The notes under the pieces are model-generated. The model did not search any database. It was not told the origin of the DNA and saw only the letters and a list, made by a program, of their open reading frames with translations. Position numbers and translations under genes: made by a program. From Hyaloraphidium curvatum (Eukaryota; Monoblepharomycota; Hyaloraphidiomycetes; Hyaloraphidiales; Hyaloraphidiaceae), in the NCBI GenBank assembly GCA_025558095.1, contig JAIVFI010000018.1, forward strand, positions 558,001 to 622,000: a stretch of 64,000 bases of DNA, read 5' to 3'. The stretch's first letter is position 1. Every line of letters starts with the position of its first letter. Below are positions 51,402-59,903 of the stretch, piece after piece.

Positions 51402-52687
51402 TTGCGTTTGTTTGGACGCCGGCCACGCTACAACTTCCGCCCGATGCGAGTTGGTCCGGGCCTATTCTGTCCAGTTCGTCGCCGCCATGCAGTGCTACGA
51501 TCGATTTCTGGAGCGGCAGGGACGTTTGCCGGGCCTCCGCGGCCATCTTCGAGGCGTATCAAGGCGCCGTCGGGCGGACGACGTGCCCTCTCCGTGGCGC
51601 ACAAAAGGACGGCGGAAAGGGCCGAGCGGTTGCTGAAGCTCGCCGAGTCGACGCGTTTGCGTCGGCGTGTCGAGGAATTGGACGCGTCGGGCGATATGAA
51701 CGGCATGCTGGCGAGCGTTGACCGCGAGACGTTGGCCTTCGAAACACTCCGCGACCGGGTGGCCGAGCTGCGGCTGGCGGACGAGCTGGCTGCGCTGGAA
51801 GACTCGGAGGAGGCGGCCAAGGTGCTGGAGGAAGCGGCAGTTGCCGTCGCGGCTTCATTGGAGCAACTGCCGGAACTCCTCCTCCTGACGCTGCTGGGCG
51901 GCCCATACGATTCCCGACCAGCCTACCTCACGATCACCGGCGCAGGAAACAGCCACGGCGAGGACACGCACCTCTTCATCTTGATGCTGGAGCGGATGTA
52001 CCTGAAGTGGGCCGAGGCCGAGGGCCGCCCTGCCAGGACGGTGCTTTCCGTACCCGCACTCCCGCCGGGCCGTCCCAGGTGGACCTCGAGATCGACGGCC
52101 CCTACGCGTACGGTCTCCTGCGGTGCGACCACGGCGTGCACCGCTGCGCGTGGGTGACGGAGTTCAACCGGCTCGGCAAGCGGCAGACCACCTTTGCCGC
52201 CGTCGAGGTCGTCGCCGTCCTGGACGACGCCGACTTTTCCTCGGAACTGGAGATCGCCCCGCAGGATCTGCGGATTACCACCATGAGCGGCCCCGGCGGG
52301 CAGAGCGTCAACCGGACCGAGTCCGCCGTGCGGATCGAGCACCTCCCCACGGGCATCCAGGTGCGCGCAGAGGAGCACCCGAGCCAGCACCAGAACCGCA
52401 GGGCGGCCATGGCCCGCCTGCGCGCGCGGCTGGCGGTCGCGCTGGAGGAGCAGAGGGCGGCGAGGGTGGATGAGATCAGGGGGGAGGCGGTGCGCGCGGG
52501 GGAGGGGGAGGTGGCGAGGCATTACCTGCTGCTGGGGAACAGGAGGGTCAAGGACTCGAGGACGGGGCACGAGACGTTCGGTACCGAGGCGGTGCTGGAC
52601 GGGGAGCTGGATGGGTTCCTCCGGAGCTACCTCCGGTGGAGATCGCGGGACTATGTAGCTGCGCTAGGCAAAGAAAGTCCTTCCTAA
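51402..52687 (+). CDS. Organellar class-I peptide-release-factor homologue with altered codon-recognition motif
   Basis: The N-terminus is basic and Ser-rich (MRLFGRRPRYNFRP...), consistent with mitochondrial import. Coiled domain 1 is RTAERAERLLKLAESTRLRR. Domain 2 keeps the RF2 outline: ITGAGNSHGEDTHLFILMLE then RMYLKWAEAEG, and VDLEIDGPYAYGLLRCDHGV. The catalytic GGQ is intact (SGPGGQSVNRTESAVRIEHL). Where RF2 has the codon-reading SPF (context RISPFD..RRHTSFA), this protein has WVTEFNRLGKRQTTFAAVEV, i.e. TEF. One intron of only 38 nt (52041-52078) joins GRPART to VDLEID in phase. Could be a ribosome-rescue or specialised mitochondrial RF. Confidence 0.8.
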
Positions 52688-53111
52688 GTTGCAGCTTCGA
52701 GCCCGCATGAAGTCAGCGAATCATGAATTGAACAGTGCGTTGATGTACTACAAATTCCGCCACCTGCGGCGACCTTTCCTTGGCCGGGTATAGATGTCCA
52801 CCTCCCCCAGTGTCCTCCGCTGTTCCCTCCTCGCTGGCATGTTGCGCCGATTGGCTTACCGTGTGATGCTCACTCATGTTCGAAAAAGGGCATGATCTCG
52901 TCGCGCATCCCGAAAAACGCATCCAAATCCGGGCAGTGGGCCGTGCTGAAAACGCAGTTCAAGGCTTTTGTACCCTGGCCTGCTGTTCAAGACTTTTGTA
53001 CCCTGGCCTGCTGTGAAAGCCATGAACTGCCTGATCCAGCCCGGGAAGGTATCGTGATTTTTCGTCCAGAAACACCTGCGATCCTGCATGCCTAACCTGG
53101 TAAAAATCGGC
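52688..53111. other. Intergenic with tandem duplication
   Basis: No gene recognised; it contains the duplication at 52960-53012 and presumably the 3' flank of the release-factor gene. Confidence 0.4.
52960..53012. repeat. Tandem duplication, unit about 26 bp
   Basis: The segment cttttgtaccctggcctgct occurs twice head to tail, each followed by gt and preceded by tcaag or caaga. Confidence 0.8.
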
Positions 53112-53597
53112 TTAAATCATCTCCAAGTACCGCAACTTCTCCCTCGAGTGAGATGCACGCTGATGAGCTGCCTTGCGTGCCCGCGTTTCTTCAATCGTAG
53201 GAGGCGGCGGCGAGGCGGACTCGCTTCGCACGGCCGGCGAGCGCTCGTGTTCCACGGGGGGCGGCGACTCAGGGCGTAGCCCACCAGGCCGTTGCCGAGC
53301 GACATCTGGCGCGACTGGGGTTCCAGAAGAGGGAAAGCGCCAGTGTACCACCGAGAAGCGCCGACGTTGACTACGTTGGCAAGCAGCGGTTGTCCGTGCG
53401 GCGTCTCGACGTGCTTGGGGGGTACCGAGGGCGCCCACCATGGTGAGGGCGGACCAACCATTGACAGGCGGGAAGGTCGGCCCTGGCGCCCATTGGGAGG
53501 GCCAGGAATTGGGGTTCGGCAGCAAGGGAGCTGGATTGGGGTGTGGCGGCAGAGGAATGTAGGAGGGCGGCGGTCCCGGAACGGCCACGGCAGCCAT
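53112..53597 (-). CDS. Proline-rich hypothetical ORF (doubtful)
   Basis: A 161-aa frame starts MAAVAVPGPPPSYIPLPPHP and contains LLPNPNSWPSQWAPGPTFPP then VNGWSALTMVGALGTPQ. It is Pro/Arg/Ser-rich with no domain. An overlapping frame (ANVVNVGASRWYTGAFPLLE) also looks protein-like, so the piece may be a decayed gene or retroelement rather than a functional ORF. Confidence 0.25.
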   Translation of the reverse strand: MAAVAVPGPPPSYIPLPPHPNPAPLLPNPNSWPSQWAPGPTFPPVNGWSALTMVGALGTPQARRDAARTTAACQRSQRRRFSVVHWRFPSSGTPVAPDVARQRPGGLRPESPPPVEHERSPAVRSESASPPPPTIEETRARKAAHQRASHSREKLRYLEMI

Positions 53598-54735
53598 TGG
53601 GGAGGCGACCCCTGCCCGGGACCGGTTCAGTCGGCGTAGCCCATAGCTAGGGGCAGAGCATGTGCTGATAACGTGTCAGGCTCGACGTCTGGTCGAACCC
53701 CTCGAACACCGACAAAACCGATGGATTGTATGGGCGGCGGAGGCCCGACCTAAATGCATCGGCGGGAAAACGGCTGTGGCGCAGTGAGGCGCTGTCACAT
53801 GAGCCCACACAACCACCGATCCCGACAGCCGACGCTGGCCCCGCGCATCATCGACTCCCCCTGGATCGACAGTATTCAATTCCGCAGCGCCCTTCGCCGT
53901 CGGCAGGGCAGCCAGAATATGCGCCGCTTCGCGCTCCTCGGCCAGGTTTGCCAAAGTCGGGCTGCCGACTCTGGGAGCGGGTGGTCCGCGGCGCGGCCTG
54001 CCGTCGGTCAGCAATGGCATAGAAACGGTCGAGGAAGGCAGGAGTGGGAATTGAATTCGGCGAGAACAAGCCGAGGGACGGGTGTGCTTCGTTTAAGAAG
54101 GGTCGTCCGGCCGCGACGCGCGGTGCGGCGCTCCGCTGCCCCGTGGCTGCAGCGGACGGGCGGCGCGTTCGGGCCGGCGCGGCCTTGCCCTGGCAAGAGA
54201 CCCGTGCGCTCTGCGCACAAGTGGGCGCGCCTGAGCTTTAGGAAAAGGGAACGCGGGTAGTCGATTGCGGAAGAACGACCGACCCAGAGGACGCGTCTCG
54301 TCTAAGTCCAACGATAGTTCCGCATACGTTCCTGCAGACCAGTCATCAAAGAACGGTGCTCAAATACGAAGACGTGAGATGTCGCCGGCTGCATCACATG
54401 CCGTGCGAGAGTGGCTTCCACTTTCGAGGGGAAAACTGGACTTCTATACTTTCCAGCCGCTGGCCGTACGCAAAGCGCTACGGCGCCGCGCAACCGTTCC
54501 TGAAACCACAAGGTCCCATCCAGCTGATGCCCCGTTTCCCCGCGGATCAGCCTCAGGACAGCGCGACGTGCACGGCGGGGTGCACCGCGGGCTTCGGCTG
54601 CAACACCGCTGAGTTGTGACATCCGGCTCTCTACATGCGGATACCTTTACGACCTGATGCACCAATAAGGCTCTGTGCCGCCCGAGGCCGCCGCTCGAGG
54701 CCAGGACAACTTAATGACCCGCCGGAGTCCCACCG
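53598..54735. other. Intergenic, no gene established
   Basis: Frames here are short. One plus-strand frame at 54356-54619 ends TCTAGCTAGFGCNTAEL and could be a terminal exon, but nothing supports an upstream part. No repeat or RNA recognised. Confidence 0.35.
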
Positions 54736-56202
54736 TCAACCGTAACACGTGGTCTGAAGTGTAAACGCGACGCCGGCTCCTCGCAAACCACCCCAAACGG
54801 CGAACGCCGCCGTCAACGCCGCCACAACCACGGCCCTCGCCGTCCCGTATGTGATCGGGAATCCGAGCAGCTTGGCGCGGAACGACGAGATCGACCCCTC
54901 GAGCTCCGCGAGGAGGTCCGCGTGGTTCCGGAGCGAGGCTAGCGCGGAAGCCATTGCGGGATCGGAGCCGTGGAGGCGGTCAGCGGCGAGGAGCAGCTCC
55001 CGCGCCGCGAGGCGCGCGGATGCGTACAGGCCCGCGGCATCGGTCGCGACGGTGTTGCACGCCGCGACGGTGGCGAGGTCCATGGAGGATTGCACGAGGA
55101 CATTGGCGGCCAGTGCGAGTTGCCATGCTGCAACGCACCCGGAAGCGAGATTTAAGGCCAGGGCGAGAGCGGAAAGGGCCGCGGAGGCGAGCAGCCAAGC
55201 CCTAATGAGCCCTAGGTACGCGAAACGGTGCGACCAGTCGATGGAGAGGAGGGCGTGGATACGGAGGTGCAGCTGCGAGTTTGGATCGGGGGAGGGGTCC
55301 GCGGGGATTAGATCGTCCGATTTTAAAGGGCCGGCGAGAAGGAACGTGCGGAAAGAGGAGATGAAGGAGCGAAGAGAAGCATCGAGCGCGCGGTGTTGGA
55401 TGCGCCGGAAAAAGGCGAGGGTGGGGTGCGTCTGGATACTGAATGCACGCGTGTAGGCGGTCAGGACGTCTGCAAGGAGAAACTTGACGAACACTAGGAC
55501 GCCGGCCACGGCACCCCAGGATGTCCACAAGGCGCCTGCAAGCGCGACCAGGGGAGTCCAGAGCAGCAGGACGAGGATGAGTCCCCATCTCGACACGTAG
55601 AAAGCGAAATCGGCAAGGCGCGCCAGGCCATCTGATCCCACGACGCGACCGGCGCAAGAGGCGGCGGGACACGGGCACAGACGGTCCAGGGGGTCGTGCC
55701 GCAAGAGAACGGAATGAGGCATCGTCTGCCGCAGCCAGATCCAGCGTAGTGCCGAGGCCAGCGGGTGCCAGTCGCCAAGGCTATTCCGCGAAGGGCGACG
55801 CGTCCTAGCGGTGGCAAGATACATGAACAAATCGGGCAGCGCACCGCCCATAGCAGCAACGCAGCCCAGGGCGAGGTGCGAGCCTGAGAAAGGGGGCCTC
55901 GGCGCGTTCAAGCCGGTCCAGACGAGCGCAGGCAGCACCGATACCAAGACGAGTGAGTAGCGCAGGAGAGGCCGGCTGAGCAACGGGGCACCGACGCGCC
56001 AGAAAGACGACGCGGCGGCGATCGCGGGGTATCCGGCGTCGCGGAGGGAGCCAGGCACGTCCAAAGGGGACCGCTCCCGTTCTGCCTGCGCCGTGTCGTC
56101 AGGAGGCCGTCCGAACCCGCGGAACGGCCCCGGTGCGGCGGGCGCGATGACGAGCCATTCCTTTGCGTCCAGGTCGGCCGCTGAGGGCGCGTTGGCCTCC
56201 AT
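54736..56202 (-). CDS. Seven-TM CxCPxxSCAG family, copy 4 (intact)
   Basis: The one copy with no frame disruption; 488 aa from MEANAPSAADLDAKEWLVIA at 56202, where AKEWLVIAP parallels AEWRAILP of copies 1 and 2 (an ATG at 56250 is also in frame). TM1-2 are YSLVLVSVLPALVWTGLN and LALGCVAAMGGALPDLFMYL. The family motif is LCPCPAASCAGRVV, followed by TM3 (FYVSRWGLILVLLLWTPLVA) and TM4. A long cytosolic-type segment carries FFRRIQHRALDASLRSFISS. TM5-6 are LLASAALSALALALNLASGC and VAAWQLALAANVLVQ. The end is FPITYGTARAVVVAALTAAF then GGLRGAGVAFTLQTTCYG. Strongest evidence that the family encodes protein. Confidence 0.75.
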   Translation of the reverse strand: MEANAPSAADLDAKEWLVIAPAAPGPFRGFGRPPDDTAQAERERSPLDVPGSLRDAGYPAIAAASSFWRVGAPLLSRPLLRYSLVLVSVLPALVWTGLNAPRPPFSGSHLALGCVAAMGGALPDLFMYLATARTRRPSRNSLGDWHPLASALRWIWLRQTMPHSVLLRHDPLDRLCPCPAASCAGRVVGSDGLARLADFAFYVSRWGLILVLLLWTPLVALAGALWTSWGAVAGVLVFVKFLLADVLTAYTRAFSIQTHPTLAFFRRIQHRALDASLRSFISSFRTFLLAGPLKSDDLIPADPSPDPNSQLHLRIHALLSIDWSHRFAYLGLIRAWLLASAALSALALALNLASGCVAAWQLALAANVLVQSSMDLATVAACNTVATDAAGLYASARLAARELLLAADRLHGSDPAMASALASLRNHADLLAELEGSISSFRAKLLGFPITYGTARAVVVAALTAAFAVWGGLRGAGVAFTLQTTCYG

Positions 56203-56285
56203 TTGGGTCCGGTCCACGCTGCTGACGGCGATGGCTTGTACAGCACGCATGCGATAGTCGGACCTTACAGCGCCGATCGAAACCG
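56203..56285. promoter_or_regulatory. Head-to-head promoter of seven-TM copies 4 and 5
   Basis: Only 35-83 bp (depending on start choice) lie between the two divergent family members, so they very likely share a promoter. Confidence 0.45.
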
Positions 56286-57623
56286 TTGGCTGTGAACATG
56301 ATGCGCCCGAAACGGCCTTCTTTACGCGAAGCAGCTGTCGAGATTGAACTGCGCCGCGAATCCGAGGGCCTCCTCGGCGCGCTCATCTTCCTGGCCGCCC
56401 TTCCCGCATACTCCTCGCCGTTCATCTCGCTACCAGTCGGACCCTTTGCCGCAGGCGTAGTTGCCTGCGCCCTTTAATGATAAACGCGTTTATGTTGCTG
56501 CGCGTCGCCGTGCGCCGGAGCCACCAACTTCGAGGCTATCACGACACGGTGGCCCCATGGGCCAAGCAAATCTTCCGATGGGAATCCCTGCTGCCTGCGG
56601 ATGGAGAAGGATCCCCGTCGTCGGCGCTCGTCGAGCACATTGCCTGGGACGAGCAGCGGTGCACCTGCCCCAGGCCCTCGTGCGCAGGCAAGCTCCCGAG
56701 CCAGGCGGCCGCGTCCTACCTCATCGTCGCCGTTTTGAGGATCGCCCTTTCGCTGGCCGTTTTCCCGGCTTTGCTGTGGACTCCCCTCATCACCCTCGGC
56801 CATTCCGTATGGTCGACCTGGTGGGGTGCCATCGTGGGCGCCCTCCTTTGTGCGTGCGCCACGGTCAGCGCGCTGCCGATAGCCTTCAGACAGGCCATGT
56901 TTCCCATCCAGCGCATGACCGAGCTGTCCCTGGGCATACAGCGCAGGGCCGCTGTCATTGTCGTCGGCGAACTCGTGCGGACCGCCCGGGAGCAGCCGGA
57001 TTCCCTGGCGAGGGTTGCCCATGACGCCCCGGCCGCGTACGTGGCGTTTCATCGCCGGATGTCGGGATCTTGGCACTCGCAAGAAAATTCGGCCATTGTG
57101 CACGGTTTCGCCCGCAGCCAGGTGTACGTCAGCCTCCCATTGCAGCTTCTGGGCCTGGCTCTGAATGCCGTGAGTGAGCTTAATTGCGTCGCTGGTTTCA
57201 CCAGCGTTGATACCTGCTTAGGCCGTTGGTGGATGCTTCACCACCTGGCAGTTCTTGATCATTTTCGCCACAGTGCAGATTTCCTTTGCCTTCCGCCTCG
57301 GCATTGCCGCCGCCAACGCCCGCGTCGCGGCCGTCACCGAAGTTTACGATTCTGGACGCACGGCGCTGCTCCAGTTGCTCGTCCAGTGGCCTGACATGCC
57401 GCCCGCAGCCGCTACGGCGATCAGGGATCACGCCGCGCTCCTTGGATGCCTTGCCGCCGAGGCGCCGCTCGCAAAGTGGTTGGGGTTTACCGTCACCTGG
57501 GGCCTGGTCCGAACGCTCGCGGTGACGGCGCTCACGGCGTTCGGCGCCCTCTGGGGCATCGTGCGCGGGCTCGGCGTGACCGTGACGATCGAGTCGGTTT
57601 GCGGAGTCGAGAAGCTCATATAG
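56286..57623 (+). pseudogene. Seven-TM CxCPxxSCAG family, copy 5 (one frameshift, one intron)
   Basis: Starts MAVNMMRPKRPSLREAAVEI; TM1-2 are GLLGALIFLAALPAYSSPFI and FAAGVVACAL-LMINAFMLL. The hyphen marks a one-base loss in a T run at about 56471 that creates an early TAA. The motif CTCPRPSCAGKLP, TM3-4 and FARSQVYVSLPLQLLGLALN follow. A 52-nt intron (57170-57221, GTGAGT...TTAG) then joins in phase to AVGGCFTTWQFLIIFATVQI, matching the TM5-6 junction of other copies. Then GIAAANARVAAVTEV, AAEAPLAKWLGFTVTWGLVR and RGLGVTVTIESVCG. The intron proves the gene was spliced; the frameshift may be decay or a sequencing indel. Confidence 0.65.
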
Positions 57624-57673
57624 AGGGTAGACGCCGCTTCAATTGAGCAGATTCTACAAAACGATCTATCTGC

Positions 57674-59780
57674 TCAGCGCTGCCTGTGGATGCTGGAGAA
57701 CTTGATACCCAGAAGCCCCAGCACGGTGTAGAGTCCGAACAGGAGCGCCATAGCCGCGTATGCGAAATTTGTCGTCGCAGGATTGGCGGGTGAGATCCCG
57801 TTGGCCGTGTTGATGAGGTCCGCCCCGGTGCCGATGGAGCAGAACGAACCCGGAGGGAAAGCCATCCCACGTGCTAGCGCTTCGAGCACGGCCGAAGAGT
57901 TGGTGCGCAGCGACTCGGCTACCAGGGCGCCGAATAGAACCTCAGGCCGCGTCAGGTTCGTCCTCGCAACCGAGAGCGGAGCCGCGAGCGCTGCCAAGGA
58001 TGCAGCGTTGGCGGACACCGCACCCTTGCTCGCGCTGGCAAGGTCCCCTCCAGCCGCGACGGCGCTCGACGCCCCGGCTCCCCGGAGACAATTCCAGAAC
58101 AATGCGATTTCCGATTCGTTGGCCGGCAACGCCACAAAGGCGGCGTCGATCGCGCCCCGGATCCCACCCGCGATCGCCCCGGCAAAGTTCTCCGACGGGA
58201 TGGGGTTGCACTTTGTCTCGACGACGTCGCGCATAGTGAGCCACTGGATGTGCTGCACGCTCCACCGGGTGGCGCTGATTTCGCTGATCCAGTGGAAGGC
58301 CGGCGTGATCTCGTCCAGGGACACGATGGCCCCGGAAAACGAGAGGGCGATGAAGCTCAGGGATAGGAAGAGGACCGTGGCCTGAACGACGCTGCGAGAC
58401 CAAGATGCGCACGCCTGGACGAGCGCGGTTTGAACGAGGAAGAGCATGAGCATCATGGGGTAGATTGTCGGCGATCTTGCTCCCGAATCCGGCCATGAGG
58501 GCGATGATGACCATCACGAGGGAAGATATCGTGAGGGTGAAGACGATCTCGATAACGAGGTACGAAAGCCAGAACGGTACGGTGCCGTACATGTTGGACT
58601 CGTGCTCCTGGAGGTACAGCTCCTGGTCCGCCAGGAACTGGGGCACGGAGGCCAGGGCGACCAAGCCCGATAGGACGCCGAGGCTCATGACGAGCGTCGA
58701 TCGGTTGATCAGGCCCATGGTATCGTAGGCCAGGTTGAAGAAGATGCCGCCCAGCAGGAGCGCGACCAGGAGAAAGACCAGGATCCGGCCCCACGAGGTC
58801 GACGGATTCCGCCAGTACCGGAGCAGGCAGCGGTCCCCAAGGAGCCCGCAGCTGCATCCAAAACGAGCGGGCATATCGCAGCGCGGGCTCGGGATCGTGG
58901 CCATTCTGGTTCAGCAGCAACAGCCTGCGGATAAAGCCTTCGTTGGCGGCCGCAAGAGGCGATCTCGCATAAAAGTTCGCGATCCCGGCGGGATCGTCGC
59001 TGATGGTTTGCACTGTGGGAACAAGCAGCACGACTTTTAGTTGCGACATCGTGGATGCGGTGCCTCAATCTGCTCACAGTACTGTTCGACGTCGCCGGAC
59101 TTGACGTAGCCTCCGATCCTGAAAAAGTCGTCCGCGTCCGCAACGGGGCCGAAGAAGCACGTGCGTCCGCCGGAGAGAAGGAGGCAGTTGTCGAACATCC
59201 GGAAGATGGATTGGCTAGGCTGGTGCAGCACGCAGACGACGGCCACGCGCTCCAGCTTGGCGTACCCGAGAACCATGTCCACCGTCACGCGGGCCGTGTA
59301 CGCGTCGAGGCCGGACGTCACTTCGTCGAGGAAGAGGATCCGGGGTCGCGCGACGAGCTCGATGGCCACCTCCATCCGCTTCCGCTCGCCGGTCGAGATG
59401 CCGCGCACCAGCTCGTCGCCCACCCGCGAATCCTCGACGCTGCGCAGGTCCAGGGCGCCCATGACTTCGTCGACACGGACAGAGCGCTCTGCATAGGTAA
59501 ATGTCCGTGCCATGCGGCACTGCGCGGCGAACATGAGCGTCTCCCGGACGGTTAGCGTCGGGATGGAGGCCATGGAGGTCGACACCAGTCCGAGGGACGC
59601 TCGGAAGGACGTCCCCGTCCGCCGCCCGTCCGCAAAAACATCTCCGGTGACTGCTCCGTAGGATTTGCGCCCAGATATAATGTCAATCAGGCACGTTCGA
59701 GGAGAATCGGGCCGGAAGTGACTCGCGGCTGGTGCGCAGCCGCGAGGAAACTTCGATGGATCGGGCGGGGAGACAACCAA
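57674..59780 (-). pseudogene. ABCG-type transporter lacking Walker A, with frameshifts
   Basis: White/ABCG half-transporter order (NBD then TMD). The NBD begins abruptly at TCLIDIISGRKSYGAVTGDV, the sequence that normally follows GPSGSGK, so Walker A and everything before it are missing. The rest is present: signature RGISTGERKRMEVAIELVAR, Walker B PRILFLDEVTSGLDAYTARV, H-loop VCVLHQPSQSIFRMFDNCLL. An intron (GTGAGCAG...CCCACAG) joins EQY to LQTISDDPAGIANFYARSPL. TMD: RYWRNPSTSWGRILVFLLVA, LVALASVPQFLADQELYLQE, LVQACASWSRSVVQATVLFL and the end GIKFSSIHRQR. Single-base shifts at about 58852 (WMQLR/LLGDRCLL) and about 58460 (IADNLP/MMLMLF) break it. Confidence 0.7.
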
Positions 59781-59903
59781 ACGGTGCCATGCAGTGACGA
59801 GCTCCGGGAACGTACGCGGCTACATCTTCAATTTTCGTGGAGGAGACAAAGCCCCGGATAGTCGGCCCCCCCGGGCGGCGCCGAGCCGCGGCACCGGGCG
59901 CCC

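Noticed and set aside
53112..53597. Confident gene call for the Pro-rich ORF
   Set aside because: Two overlapping frames look equally protein-like and neither has a domain, so it is kept only as a doubtful feature.
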